Assembly: GCA_037039925.1 (NCBI GenBank)
Contig: JAXRKP010000656.1
Location: 103,501 to 167,500 of the forward strand
Origin: Doris montereyensis
Lineage: Eukaryota > Mollusca > Gastropoda > Nudibranchia > Dorididae
DNA: 64,000 bases
Direction: 5' to 3'
Part shown: positions 1 to 11,932 of the stretch, piece by piece
Numbering within the stretch: the stretch's first letter is position 1
How the letters are laid out: every line of letters starts with the position of its first letter
Made by a program: the position numbers and the translations under genes
The notes under the pieces: generated by a model
What the model was told of the DNA's origin: nothing
Seen by the model: the letters and a program-made list of their open reading frames with translations, nothing else
Databases searched by the model: none

Positions 1-143
1 GAGAGAGATGATGCTGATGCTGGCGTCTTTGTACGTTAGCACTCAGCACTCAGCATGTGTGGGTTTGGCTCCCCCCATCTGTTGTAGGTAGCGCATTGGG
101 CGGGAAGGTTAAACGGTTGTTGGTGTGTATGTGTCTTCTGCAG

Positions 144-227
144 GGTTTCCAGTCGGGATTTTGATGATGACGATGGAATGCCATCCTGGGGCAGTAGTGA
201 GATGGATTATCGTGATCGTAGGGACAG
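144..227 (+). CDS. Internal exon of an Arg/Gly-rich (RGG-type) protein
   Basis: An 84-nt exon bounded by a pyrimidine-rich CAG acceptor (ends 143) and an AG|GTAAGG donor (starts 228). It starts and ends in phase 2, so it is symmetric. The peptide is acidic then Arg/Asp-rich: it begins VSSRDFDDDDG, has a Trp-Gly-Ser-Ser stretch and ends DYRDRRD plus a split Arg codon. It joins in frame to the next exon at 3849, which continues SYGSRGRGS. Such D/R/G-rich tails are typical of nuclear RNA-binding proteins, but the folded domains lie upstream of this window, so the protein cannot be named. The other open frame across this stretch lacks the RG continuity and is a shadow. The exon borders are well supported; the identity is not. 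Confidence 0.7.
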
Positions 228-3200
228 GTAAGGAGAGACCCAGGTGGGCACAAAATAGTCGACGTGAACATGTCTTATCTACGTCCTGTTATCTCTCTTG
301 TCTGGAAGCTAGAGGTCGTTTGCTGGTTCTAGATTTTATGAGGATTTATTATTTAGAGAAGAGAGGCCGTTTCTTGTCAGAGGTTGCATTTACCAATCGT
401 GTGATGGTTAAGTCTCGTGCATTTTTTATATTCTAAATATATATATAGTAATGACCGTCTAAATGCCCGGTGCGTGGGAAGCAGAGAAAATGGGCATTTA
501 GGAAAATAGGTCTGGCAAAAGACAATTGGGAGGGGAGGGGGGGGTGTGTGTCAGAAAGTGAGTTCATCAAATATGGTGCAGAAATTTAACAGCATTTAAT
601 TCTACCTCCATGCTTCTGATTTTAATTTTCCAAGGTTTCTTTACAAAACTATTTCGAATGCCCCTTTTTGATTTAATTTGGTTTGTTGACCATTGATCGC
701 CACACAGACAATGAAGATAGCCAATGCCAGACAGGGAGCAATAAAAGTGTTCACACCTTGTCCTTTGATCGCGATGAGAGTCCGGTCTATTAAAAACGCC
801 AGGTAATTTCATACCACTTTCGAAACACTTACGACATCAAGAAAGATTCGTTGGCCGAATCTGGAAGACTGTTCAATTCCAATTGTCTAGTGACAAATCA
901 GTGATCCAATGGGACAAAGGCTGTACAATACAGTGGGTAGAGTTAGAGAAGACTCGTCACTGGTAATCTTTTACACATTATGATGGATAGATAATGAAGG
1001 GTGGTTACAATGCATGGTACATTGTTGACGGGCATAGACTTAAGCCCTGCCAGCAATGAGATAACATGAATGTATGGGGGTGTCAATCAAAGAATACTTT
1101 ATGATAATTTGCAGATGATGATACTTGCAATTGCCCGACGAGACCAGGGCATTTAGCTTGAAAATCTTGGTTTGGAAACAGGCATTTACATTTAGATTGG
1201 CAATTTATATAGAAAAAAATCGGTTTCACTAAGATTGCTGGCATTTAGGCAAAACAGATATTATGGTGGCAGGCATTTAGGCGGTCACTACTGTATATAT
1301 ATAGATATATATATAATATTTTTTGTCGAGAAGTGAAGATCTAGAAAGCCAATCATTGGTTTTCGACTCTGATCTTGCAAGTACTGAATTAGTCCAGGCA
1401 CGTCTTTTGGTACCAGGATAAAGTTTACATGATGTATTATGTCCTTAAGAAAGGTCATCGTAAAAAAAACAATTTAATTGTTCCAAAACATGGACTATGA
1501 TCTTGAATTAATTGATCTCTGATAGTCTGATATAATGTTATAAGATGTTGAACAAGAAGTGTATATATATATAGCAGTTCTGATGTCCTATTAAGTGTTA
1601 TGATGTTTTCAAAAAGTTAGATGTGTGCACTTAGGAGGTTAGGAGTCTGACACTGACACAACATAGCTCTGTGCTGACCTGATTGTTGCCAGCCGATTAC
1701 TAAAAATAATCCAACTGGTTAATGATATGCCCCTCGTTTCCTTGCTATCAGCAAATAAGTCTTTGTAATTCGTTGTGCTTTCATTTTCCTTTCACACTGT
1801 TTGCTGCCGCACGTTGCCTTTGCAAAGTTTTGAGTTTGTTTTTGGTTTGTTTTTACACTTTTGTAATGATGTTTGATTTAATGAGAGAGAAAGGGGTGGA
1901 AATGGTTTTTTGATATCAAGAATGTTTGGGCTATTTATAATTTGATCTTCTTTTCTGTTTTTAATTTTAGGCATATGTGGTGTTGTGGGATTATTTGGTT
2001 TTGGTTTTGTTGAGGGGGAGGCAGACTTTATGATCTAGTTCAAATTTTAATGATGATTTCATTAAGCTTTAAATATTCCTTCCTGTTGGATGAGTGGAGG
2101 TGTTTGTGTATTACATAAGTATCGGTCTAAGAACGCGCCGCCTAACACCATATACCATCATGCCGTCTCAGGAATCGGAACTTAAGAAATTTTAATTGAC
2201 CTCCTAACCATGCACCCAGACCGACTAATAGCTTGATTTGTAAAATAGACACTTTATTTGTCAAAAGGTCAAGACAGATGTATTTTCCAATAGATTTCAA
2301 ATATGACGGTATTTCAATGAAACGACATCTCTCAGCAGTAATAAATAGGGGTTGATATCAAACTGTCTCTACTTGCCAGACGGCAAGGTGCCAATTTCAT
2401 AAACAACAATGGTGATCATCTAGCATAAGTGTTAATAGTGAATCTTACTCTACCTGTCAGACAATGCATCATCACGGTGCATGAAGGAAATGACATACAG
2501 TGCATGTTGTTATGTGTAGGCAAAACGAACAATGGTCTAAATGTATCAATTGAGGTTTAATGGCTGTCAATCAAATCAGAGAAATGTGTCCAACCAATGG
2601 GTGTTGGTGAGTGAGGAGAACATTTCATTGATGTGTTGCATGCTTGTCGGGTAGAAATGGATTGCCATTGGCTATGTAAAGTCCTGCCCCCTTTTCATCT
2701 CCCGAGGAGCGAGTTATTAGACCACTACTGCTGTATTAGTATTTTATTTTCATGTTTATATTTATGTACAAAGGGACGAAACAGCATACACATATTTTTG
2801 TTCTTTTTCCTAATCCCAAAATACTCTCCCTCCCACATTTTATTGATTCATTTACCATACATAAATTGTTTTTGATTCATTCATTGCAAGGGGTATGGGT
2901 ATTTTACTTTAATCAAGGTAGTTTCATTGGATGTGTTGTGGAGCTGAGGGTAATCAATGGAAACAACTTGTGTAACAGTTATGGTGGAACTATGGCTGTG
3001 TAAACCTTTCCATTATTTCTCACTGAACTAATTTGCCGTTTTCCCGTATTTGTAAACACATATGTACGCTAATGGTAATCATTAAATTCTGTTTTGCTGA
3101 ATGAGAATCATAATTGATTAATTTTGACTTGTATTTGGTTTGTGTGCCAAAGTTAAATTTGGTTTGATGGTGGTTGTATATAGGGGTTTAATTTTTTACT

Positions 3201-3848
3201 GATTGACTTCAAGGGACTTCAAATGAAAGAATGCTTAGTCTCTGATGCATAGGGGTTTAGTTAAAAACGAAATTATCTTCTCTCAGACAATTTTGTTGTG
3301 AAACCCACAAACGAGAATGATATAGAATATACTACATAAAATGTCATATCAAAATCGTTGCTTTCCGTGCATAGAGCATTTGACAACTTTTAAAAAGTAT
3401 GACTTTATGAACATCAGTTGAAGGAAATGTTAACTGCCGCGCATAGAGCAATGGAGGTTTTGTGTCATTTTCATTGGTTAATTTGAATACTATGTCATAA
3501 GAGACAACCGGGAAAGTTATTTTTCAATATTTGAGAAAGAATATTAATTTTTTCTTCTCCAACATTGCTCGATAATTTGCAGATTAGTCACCAGCAGCGA
3601 TAATAATTATCAGTTGATAAATGTGCTTGTAGCTTTCCTGCCGAGAGTAAATCTTGCTTTGATTTGTTGTCATTTACATCATCCAGTGACAATGAATTCA
3701 ATGGTTTGTCTTTTCTTCCCGATACATTTTTTTGGGGTACACTGTTCCTTGTGTATGGTTGTGTGGCTTTTTTAATTTTAATTTTTTTATTTGATATTTG
3801 ATTTTTCTTCATTTGGATTCATTTCTGTCTTTGTTGTTCTATCTACAG
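228..3848 (+). other. Intron of the RG-rich gene
   Basis: The intron lies between the GTAAGG donor at 228 and the TCTACAG acceptor ending at 3848. It carries a MITE-like element (446-1293), short AT microsatellites near 437 and 1296, and otherwise AT-rich sequence in which I see no exon or RNA gene. Confidence 0.6.
446..1293. mobile_element. Tigger/pogo-like MITE (CAGTAGTGACC termini)
   Basis: The left end reads TAGTAATGACCGTCTAAATG and the right end, reverse complemented, CAGTAGTGACCGCCTAAATG, both ending in AAATGCC. These make imperfect terminal inverted repeats about 22 nt long, flanked by TA as expected of Tc1/mariner-pogo elements. The GGCATTTAGG motif recurs inside near both ends. There is no intact transposase. 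An 81-codon open frame on the minus strand (567-812) has no recognised domain. Confidence 0.6.
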
Positions 3849-3916
3849 ATCCTATGGTAGTCGTGGCCGTGGTTCCAGATTCAATGACAGAGGGCCTCCT
3901 CCCAGAGACTTTGGAG
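3849..3916 (+). CDS. Internal exon of the RG-rich protein
   Basis: A 68-nt exon between a CTACAG acceptor and a GGAG|GTGAAT donor. It enters in phase 2 and leaves in phase 1. It encodes RSYGSRGRGSRFNDRGPPPR followed by DFG and a split Gly codon. The run of RG/GRG with scattered aromatic residues is the classic RGG-box composition that binds RNA or is arginine-methylated. The reading frame agrees with the exons on both sides (144-227 and 6917-6973), which supports all three. No cysteine or hydrophobic core is present, so this is disordered tail. The protein family is not identifiable from the tail alone. Confidence 0.75.
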
Positions 3917-4190
3917 GTGAATTTCTTGTTTTTGTTTTGCATGTATGTGTAGGGCTGGTGGTGTTCAGGAGGTGATTTGCTGGGGGGGGGGGTGTTGCTC
4001 TTTTATTTTATCAAAGGGTCTTAACTAGCATTATAGAATCCTCTACTGCTGTTCTGTTGCTGGTCTTCTTCACTCTATCGAGGAACAACACAAAGAAGCC
4101 ACAGTGGAGTGAAGTCAAAAGGGATAAACAACAATAAGTGACAATCCACCGCTAAAGACACTTTATTATTGGGCGGAGGGTTTGCGAGCT

Positions 4191-4296
4191 TTGCTGGTAG
4201 GTCCTCCTTTTTCCTTTTAACTCTTTCACCTCACTGTTTCCTCTTATTCACTCTGAAATCACCGCATGTGGTGGACAGGCTGAATTTCAATGAAAG
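4191..4296 (+). repeat. Dispersed tail repeat, copy 1
   Basis: This copy has the family hallmarks: a GGTAGGTCCT start, a pyrimidine-rich middle ending in CACTGTTTCCTCTTATTCA, then CTGAAATCACCGC, a GTGGTGGACAGG block and a purine end. Other copies lie at 18716, 20970, 21187, 23232 (reverse), 25315, 25470 and 26640, with weaker ones near 16090 and 21385. Confidence 0.65.
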
Positions 4297-4509
4297 CCTT
4301 CATTGCTGGAGGGTTTGACTTATCGTCGTCTATCACTTTATCGAGGAACAGTAACTCCACTTACTTCCCCCTAACATAGAAAGTATGGATAAACACACAT
4401 CTACATCTACAGTGTTGTGGTGAAAATGGATGGTGTTTCGGCGCTGGTGAATATGGATGCGTTTTCCAACGATGGCGAGTCAAGTTCACTCTTCTGGTAA
4501 AAGTTTTTA

Positions 4510-4760
4510 CCTGTCCTATAAACCCCCTTAGTGCATGTTGACCATAATCAGCTGGATATTTCCATAAATGGTGCTGTGGAGTGGACTTAGATCTAGGATT
4601 ATTCTTTGATGAAATGTTGTCAGTGCTACAAATCTGATGAAAACATGTATACGTTGTTTTTCACGAAGGAACACATTGTAGAAACTATCATTGCTAAGAA
4701 TTGAACCCGAGACTTTATGATCCAAAGATCAGCAACCTAACTGCTAGGCCAATGATGCTA
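4510..4760 (-). mobile_element. tRNA-derived SINE
   Basis: Read on the minus strand from about 4760, the head contains a box A-like TAGCAGTTAGGTTGC and a box B-like GGGTTCAATTC with tRNA-like spacing, followed by an unrelated body of about 180 bp. It cannot be a real tRNA gene because no acceptor stem closes. The body differs from the SINEs at 5968 and 25553, so this is a separate family or a diverged copy. Confidence 0.55.
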
Positions 4761-5441
4761 CTGAATTATTAAGAAAGAAGTAGATTTCTTCTTTTCTTTT
4801 TGTTAGTCAGTCCTGATATTGTCATCATTGGTCTATTAGGTAGTGTTTCATCGATTTTTATGCAGAATAGAAAAAAAGTAAATCCCAAATTTGGTATACA
4901 CATGTTTTCATCAGAATGGTAGTGATGTACAATATATTTCATAAACGTCATGACTTTTAACTCGTTCAACCCTCATACCAATGTTATTGCCACCGTATGA
5001 CTTCTTTTATTTATGCTTTTGCCATAACTGATGATATCGGAAGGGGTTTTCCATTCGCCACAGGAAAATTTGTTGAATGAAATGAAGAAAAGTGTTATAT
5101 AGAATGAAAGTAGAGCTCTTCTATTGCAGAAAATAATTAAATTGATTTGTGAACTTAAAAAGAGAAAAGGTAAAAATCGTTCGGCTGAAAACGAGATGGA
5201 ATCCTTTCTCAAGGGATGAGTAAGTTAAAACTTAATAGTTATGTGAAATGAGACTTTTTTTTATTATATAGTTCTCAGTGATTTGATTCAGAATCTTGTG
5301 GTTGCAATTAAAAAGTTTCCCTTTTCCCCAGGATGCTATTAAACACTTTCTATTGTGATAATGTCTCTGTTATAAAAATAAAATGAACCCATTGTCGAGG
5401 TTGGTGAGATTAATCCTTTATGCCCTTTTTATTTTCATTTT

Positions 5442-5461
5442 GGGGGGGGGGGGGGGGGGGG
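5442..5461 (+). repeat. 20-base G homopolymer
   Basis: An uninterrupted run of 20 G inside an intron. The length is likely to be imprecise in any assembly. Confidence 0.9.
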
Positions 5462-5967
5462 TTCTTTCTTTTGTTTTTTTTTAAATTTTTCATTTTTAAG
5501 CCTCTCAAGAAGAGTTGTTTCAAACAGAAGCAGTGAGTCCGTAAGTGGAACAAGACAAGACAATGAAACCTTTGTGGGGGAACCTTTCAACCCTTATTTA
5601 AAACCTTGGAATAGATAGTACTCTTGCTCTGTCATAAGTTTGAGAAACCAGCCAGGTCTAGAAGTGAATCTCCTCAATAAATCCCGGCCCAGTGTGTCAG
5701 CAGTTGGGGGGGGGGTGGCTGAAAGCTGAAAGAAGAAGAAAAAAAAGATGCGCTGTGTTGCTGCAAGCAGTGCCATAAACTGACAGAAACTTATCACTGA
5801 AGAGGAAAGCGGCGGTAGTGGAAGGGGTGGAGCGGGTTAAAAAAAAAAAAAGGATTCTCGTGATGGAAGTCTGTACAACTCGATTGGGGGCTGACGCCCA
5901 CACAGCGGACTTCCTTTCACCAAGCCAAGGAAAGAGTCTGTCAAGGACACACTAAGAAAAGGGAGAA

Positions 5968-6236
5968 CTGCATTTTATTTGATTTGATTTTACCCACATC
6001 TTGGGGGTTTTGGTAAGAATTTTATTCCTGTCTGGACTGGCCTGTAAACAGCCAAAGGATCTTAATGTGCAGTGTTATGATCAGCACAGATGGCCTCCTT
6101 TTATTTTTGGTTTCCGATTGGAATAAGTCCCATATACTTGGACCAGAGGTAGATTTTACTCGAAAAAACTTGAAAAAATATCCCACCAGAGCTTGAACCC
6201 ATGACCTTTGGGTTGAGAGGTCACACCTTACCTAGA
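5968..6236 (-). mobile_element. tRNA-derived SINE with conserved central block (minus)
   Basis: This is the reverse-strand relative of the SINE at 25553-25860. Shared landmarks are the head with box B-like GGGTTCAAGCTC and the TCTCAACC...GGT arm, a central GCACATTAAGATCC-type block, CTGTTTACAGGCC, and the tail ACCAAAACCCCCAAGATGTG then GGTAAA and CAAATCAAAT. It is diverged from the later copy by many substitutions and small indels. Confidence 0.7.
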
Positions 6237-6916
6237 AAATGAGGACATAGGTGTAGGGCACCCAGAACGATACCCAGGTATTGTCTTGTTCCACTTACAG
6301 GGTGTCCCAACAAACATAGAAATACGTCAGATTTTTCATACAACGATCGGAAATTGAATTCTTGGGTGGAAAAATAATTTATAAAAGGGGGCTTGGGTAG
6401 TAAAAATAATGCAAAAGTTTTGAAAATTCAAAGCAAATCATGTAAATCTGCGTTAAAGGAATGTTTTAGGTTTGATTACATTTTTCTTTAATTAAGATTT
6501 GAAATTCATTTTTTTATATTACACTTACTCATATCGGACATCTGATTTTTGCATGCAAATATACGCTTTTCCTGTATCTGGCATGGTGAGGGGTTTCTTT
6601 TCCTGGGTAGGATTGATTTCCATGGAAGTAGGACATTTGAAGTTGACTTTCGTTGGGGGCCATGTATCTATTCGTCTTGATGAGCTATTGGCCTATTACA
6701 GTGTTGATATTTTTTTGTCTTATCTGTTGATCCCCGATGGAGGTCATTTTTGCCTGTTTCCAGGGCCTTAGCTTTGTGTTTCTACTTTGATCAATAAGAA
6801 ATGTCAAGAGCTGTACCTATACTTGCATGTCATTATCCTCATTGTGGTAGATTTACCTTGTTACGGCTTGCCTCTTCTGTTGACATATGTTTTGCTTGTT
6901 ACCACTGCATCTACAG

Positions 6917-6973
6917 GTAGAGGAGGTAGGGGAGGAAGAGGTCGCGATGACAGAGGACGTGGTTTCATAGGCG
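6917..6973 (+). CDS. RGG-box exon of the RG-rich protein
   Basis: A 57-nt symmetric phase 1-1 exon between a TCTACAG acceptor and a GGCG|GTAAGT donor. It encodes GRGGRGGRGRDDRGRGFIG, a nearly pure RGG box. RGG boxes bind RNA and G-quadruplexes and are PRMT substrates in general. Phase 1 at both ends means it can be skipped without shifting frame, so alternative splicing is plausible. The frame matches the upstream exon. The downstream exon at 9420 begins in frame (GSRGRG) but shifts after 17 nt; see that entry. Confidence 0.8.
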
Positions 6974-9419
6974 GTAAGTACATGTGTCCGCAGGAAGATG
7001 TGTTTTTATTTCAGGTGCAATCATCCGCACTCCTTCTGAAAATGTATTTACTTTGTGCTGAGTGTATCTTAGTCTGGAAATTTGTGTGTATCTATGTGTA
7101 TATTATGAAATAACAGACACTGGTACAGATAGAACGTGCAAGTTTACTCACACTTTACACTGCTTAGAGATTATCAATTTGCAGTCATTTCACGCCAATT
7201 GCTGCAAGGAGACAGTAGATGTGCAGATATACCCACACCAATTGCCGCATAGAGACATCAGATGTGCAAGTATGCTCACACCTATTGCTGGAGGGAGAAA
7301 GTAGATGTGCAAGTATACTCACACCTATTGCTGAAGGAGACTGTAGATGTGCAAGTATACTCACACCAATTGCTGAAGGAGAAAGTAGATGTGCAAGTAT
7401 ACTCACACCTATTGCTGAAGGGAGAAAGTAGATGTGCAAGTATACTCACACCAATTGCTGGAGGGAGAAAGTAGATGTGCAAGTATGCTCACACCAATTG
7501 CTGGAGGAGAAAGTAGATGTGCAAGTATACTCACACCAATTGCTGAGGGAGACTGTAGATGTGCAAGTATACTCACACCAATTGCTGGAAGGAGAAAGTA
7601 GATGTGCAAGTATACTCACACCAATTGCTGGAGGGAATATATGCGAGTATACTCACAGAAAACATGTAAAGAAAGCATGAATGATATCAATTTTGGTAGA
7701 TTAGGTTTTGTTGACTGATTCTTTGCATCAAAATTTTCTGGGGTCATATGATAGTGAAATGGAGTTACATGTTTCCAATTGCCAACCTCAGCTGTTGGTG
7801 AATTGAATTTGCTCACCAATGTTTTTCTTGAATACGAGTTGCTCTCATTTCACCTGAGTTTCAGGAGAGACTTAGATTAAATACTTTGGAGTTGCCCAGA
7901 TAGTCCTGATGATACGATTAGGTACTGCTTGGCCTGCGCAAGCTGGATACCCCAGGGTTCTACTCCTGTTGGGAGGTATGCTTATCTTTATTTTATTTTT
8001 TCTCCAAATTCTAAGTAGAGTGGATGTAGCATGGAGTTGAACTGCAAGTGAACTAAATACTCGCTTTTACATGTATTGTAGTGTACGGCGAAGATCCTCG
8101 ACAGCTCACATGGCTTTATAACCGATTTAGAGGACTGAGGAACAGATGCTTAGCAATGTGACCTAGGATGTAGATTTAGTGTTGTATACATCTCTTGCTG
8201 GCATCATAAGGCAGTCAGGATCTACTGAAAGCTGAGGTGTTTTCTGCCTTAGAGGTTCAACACCTATGTTGCGCTCAGGAATCCGATCTGATGTTGCCAT
8301 TGGAAACCTGTGTGGACCAGCAACTGAAAGAGCTGTTGCAGTGACTTCTCTGAGTTTTGGGGGACCAGAACCACAACATTAGAAACAATTCCTTAAAAAC
8401 TGATTTGTTAAAATACTTAAGCTGCTACTGCTATGAATTTTTAACTTTTGCTTTTTAGGTCTGTCATTGATACATTGATTCCCAATTCATAATATATGAG
8501 ATGCAATGAGGTTAGTCAGTACTCGGGTTCCTTACACTGTTGTATGCGTTAACCAAAGAAATCCCAGATTTCAAGACACTGGGTTGGACCCATGAGAGTT
8601 GGTAACAAGATATCTCTTGAAGAGTAAACACTTTGCTTGACGGAAGAAACACAAGTGTCGCTATTCACTATTATCAGCATGTTCCCGCATGATTATGGTC
8701 AGCAGATGAAACCACGGTGGCATAGGTTAGACACGTCTTGTTAAAATAACAATAACGTAGTGACCTTATGAATCCATGTTTAATACGTACTTCCTGCCAG
8801 TGATTGGAGCAAGTATCATAAAATTATCTGATCAGTCTTAGCTGCACGATTTGGAAATTAGATTACGGCGTGACCAAACAATTAAACGATTACAGCTTTC
8901 ACTTTCATTCTTAGGATAGGTCATGTGTAGAAGTAATAAGAATGAAATCAAGAGTAAATTTAGCTTTGATTCAAGCAAAATAAGGCTTATGATGATGCTT
9001 TCTATTGTAGAAACTGCTACCTACCTGGTGAGGAAAAAGGATGAAATTTCCATTTTATCGCATCATTGAACATCAAAATATATTACTTAGTCTCTCTTTG
9101 TGTTTGCTCAGCCGGTTGCTTTCACTAATGTCAAACTTCTCCAACGGGGTTGCGTGTTTAATTTTCGGAAATTGTGTAGAGAGGTAAACAAAAAAAAGCA
9201 AAGAGTCATTCATATAAAAGTTAGCTCAAGTGGAAAAAGTTTCCATTTCAACATTTGAAAGCAGAAACACAAGGCCTGCAAGGTTGGATGACCTTTGGCC
9301 CCCGATAGGTGAAAAGTTCTGGCTATTGAGAAACGGGACAACAATCATGTTTTATTGCCTAAGTTTGGACCTCATTATTCACTTCATCTCATCATGTATA
9401 CTGTAACCATTATATTCAG
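6974..9419 (+). other. Intron of the RG-rich gene
   Basis: The intron starts with GTAAGT and ends with the acceptor TATATTCAG. It contains the 42-bp minisatellite at 7195-7645. The remainder (7650-9419) is ordinary AT-rich intron sequence with no exon I can support. Confidence 0.55.
7195..7645. repeat. 42-bp intronic minisatellite, about 10 copies
   Basis: Units are built on GTAGATGTGCAAGTATACTC, then ACACCAATTGCTGGAGG and GAGAAA, with period about 42 bp and small length changes at the purine run. Several overlapping open frames on both strands come from the repeat and are not genes. Confidence 0.9.
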
Positions 9420-9642
9420 GTTCAAGGGGTCGTGGGGCCCACCTCGAGGCAGAGGCCGGTCAGAATTTTCTGGAAGTCGTGACAGGAGATCGCCGCCATC
9501 CAGCCGTGACGGAGCCGGGGTAAACGGCCACGCATGGACAGCGGTGAAGGATATCGCCGTTAGTGGTCTCATTGCAGCAAATGACACGACTGGTATCACA
9601 AAGCAGGAACCAGTATACGACGGCAGAACTTTAAATTTGTGA
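9420..9642 (+). CDS. Terminal exon of the RG-rich protein, apparent 1-base frameshift
   Basis: The acceptor TATATTCAG ends at 9419. In the phase set by the upstream exon the peptide starts GSRGRG, then loses RG character and stops at 9521-9523. One base over, the frame reads GPPRGRGRSEFSGSRDRRS, then PPSSRDGAGVNGHAW, and runs on through KQEPVYDGRTLNL to a TGA at 9640-9642. The RG/SR composition strongly favours the second frame, so a base appears to be missing in the GGGG at 9434-9437. This may be an assembly error or a real mutation. The GGG|GTAAAC at 9517-9525 could alternatively be a donor, but no further RG-like exon is visible downstream. The protein family remains unidentified. Confidence 0.65.
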
Positions 9643-10900
9643 AAAGGAAACTGAAGGAGAGAGAGATGGAAAATGTTGATAATGACCAGAGTGTTCCTAA
9701 TGGAAACCGATAATGATCTATTCAGAAACGTGTTCAAAAATGTTTTGTTGTAAATCGGAATGTCCTCCTATTGCACAGAGCTACTTTTTCCATGGATTGT
9801 AAAATGGCATTGGCTAAAAATAAACACATGTTTAAAACTTATGGTACGGATATATGATATAGGTCTCCCTGACATTTCACAAGGATTTCAGAAATTTCAC
9901 AACTATGTTCAAATTTGCTTCTGGGAGTCAACAATTACTCGATGACAATGATAAAACTATCATGAAGCATTCAATGAGAAAAGAACAGACTGCCCGTGAA
10001 TGGTCAAAAGTGGCTTATTGTAGCAAATGTCTTTAATGTACAGAAAATCTCATTTTTATCACAGCCACCCCAAATTTACAGAGCTTACTCGCACCGAAAA
10101 ATTTGTCTCCCGGCTATCTGTACCAAAGCGGTTATCGTAAATACATGCTTGAGATTGATTTTTTATCATCGTCGTGGATTACAATACAAAGTTGTTACAA
10201 GCCATTGAAAAGCCAATCACACGTGGTGACATCACGTTCATTTCCCTTTGAAAGATAACGGAAGGTAGAAACTTATTGAATTTGACTATATCGTAATTTT
10301 TAAATTTCAACTTCTAGAGTTAGCAGCTTGATTTGGTCGGGGTTTGGAAAAGCTCGTAGGTGAAGCCTTGGAAGGTCTCAGCCAGTCAATTAAATCTATG
10401 GAGAGGATTTCAATATCCCTAATTCTCTCCCCGTCTGTGTAAGCATAAACACTGCTGTGCTAATTGGAAGAAGAAAGTCATTGGAGAATGTCAGAAGAGA
10501 AAGTGATAGCATTGTACAGAGAAGCACTCATTAAGCCGGCATGAGTAAACGAAAAGGAAACTGGTTTCTACAGGATTCATACCACTACATTTGTTGGCTC
10601 TTTTTTTAATACATTTCTCTTGATTTAGAACGTCATTTTTTTTACTTCTGTTTTTAACATTGATTGAACTTTTTAAGACGTGAGAAAAATTGTTGAGATG
10701 TTTCATCATGCATTGTAGAAGTCAGTCCTTTTATATCAGGCACATGGAAACCGTTACATTGTATTGTATGGCAGTCCATGCTTAAAAGTTTGTTTTTTTT
10801 ACATTTTAAAATATTTTTTTTTACAATTTTCTCATTCATATCGTAACATTGTTTCCCAAAAAAAAAAATTGTATTTGTCAATAAATAATCTTATGTCATT
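9643..10900 (+). other. Probable 3' UTR of the RG-rich gene
   Basis: Non-coding AT-rich sequence follows the stop codon. AATAAA hexamers occur at 9819-9824 and 10880-10885. T-rich stretches at 10790-10825 precede the second, which I take as the likely main polyadenylation signal. Confidence 0.5.
10880..10885 (+). terminator. Polyadenylation signal AATAAA
   Basis: A canonical hexamer about 1.24 kb after the stop of the RG-rich gene, in AT-rich context. A closer AATAAA at 9819 could be used instead. Confidence 0.45.
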
Positions 10901-11932
10901 CAACAAAACATTCATGGTCGGCAGCATCATTTATGTTTGAGTGTTTTGTTATGGACTGGTACTAGTATTTGGCATATTACTGCCATTAGTAAAACGTTTG
11001 ACTTTCATGCTTGACAAGACACAAAGGCTTTTCACATATATGACAAGAACCGCTATAGAAACCAGTTGTCTCAGAATGAACTGAAGATTCATCCATCAGA
11101 TGTAGTGGTTACTGCATCTGTGTAAGGTTTTAAATGAGGCGAGTGATGGAAGTAGATTTACAAATTGCTCTTCAAGACAGATTGATAGGCTACTCAAATG
11201 AATAGGCTACTCAAATGGACTGAGAAGTAGTTGAAGGCCCCTTAACACAAAATGGTAATGCTACACCTATGGTTTTTTTCAGTCATGGGGAATCTCTGAA
11301 TATCTGTTGTAAGTTTTAAAATGATAGAGAAAAGTCAATTTATGATGGGTAATGCTATACTTTTTAAATTACTATTTTCACTCTCAAGCTCAAAGGGAGT
11401 CATGATGGTGATGAAGAGCGGATATCTGTGTGGTGTGGTTTATTTTGAGGTGGAAACGCTGTGGAGAGAATGAAATAAAACCCTGGAGAGGAAGGAACAC
11501 TAATTATTACAGAGGAACTAAAGAACTCGCTCAATCCAGTTGCAATTGGAAACTGGAACCAGTTGAGAGTAAAAACCTGTGATGGACTAGTGTCCCTTTC
11601 AGGAGACGATTCATTGACACCTGTTCTGTTTATCGCTATAGAAACCTAGAAACTGACATACACTCACGACTCTGTATGCACTAGCGGTCTTGAAAGAAAG
11701 GCTTTTGCCAGTTGTTCATTAGATCAATTTTTGGTTGCCATGGAAGTAGGGGGAAGGTCATTGTTTTTTAAATCATAATACACCACTTTCCTGTTTCCAA
11801 GTGCTGAGAATAGTGGAAAATAAGAAAACTTTGGAAATAGGAAAGAGTTTCTACTGTGTTATGGATACATGAGGAAAATCTGGGAGAAAATCATCAATGC
11901 CTATACTTTACAATACCTACCAATGACGTAAA
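10901..11932. other. Intergenic, no feature seen
   Basis: AT-rich sequence without a convincing open frame, repeat array or RNA gene. There is only a short local duplication of ATAGGCTACTCAAATG near 11188-11215. Confidence 0.5.

Larger units (their letters stand above)
3917..6916 (+). other. Intron of the RG-rich gene
   Basis: The intron runs between donor GTGAAT and acceptor CTACAG. It contains one copy of the dispersed tail repeat (4191-4296), a minus-strand SINE (4510-4760), a 20-G run (5442-5461), and a second minus-strand SINE (5968-6236). No coding exon was seen. Confidence 0.55.

Noticed and set aside
7185..7680. Cys/His-containing repeat peptides
   Set aside because: Periodic residues come from the 42-bp intronic minisatellite; frames on both strands are equally open.
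7910..7990. Possible further tRNA-like SINE head (GGGTTCTACTCC)
   Set aside because: Box B is a poor match, and no body or second copy was found.
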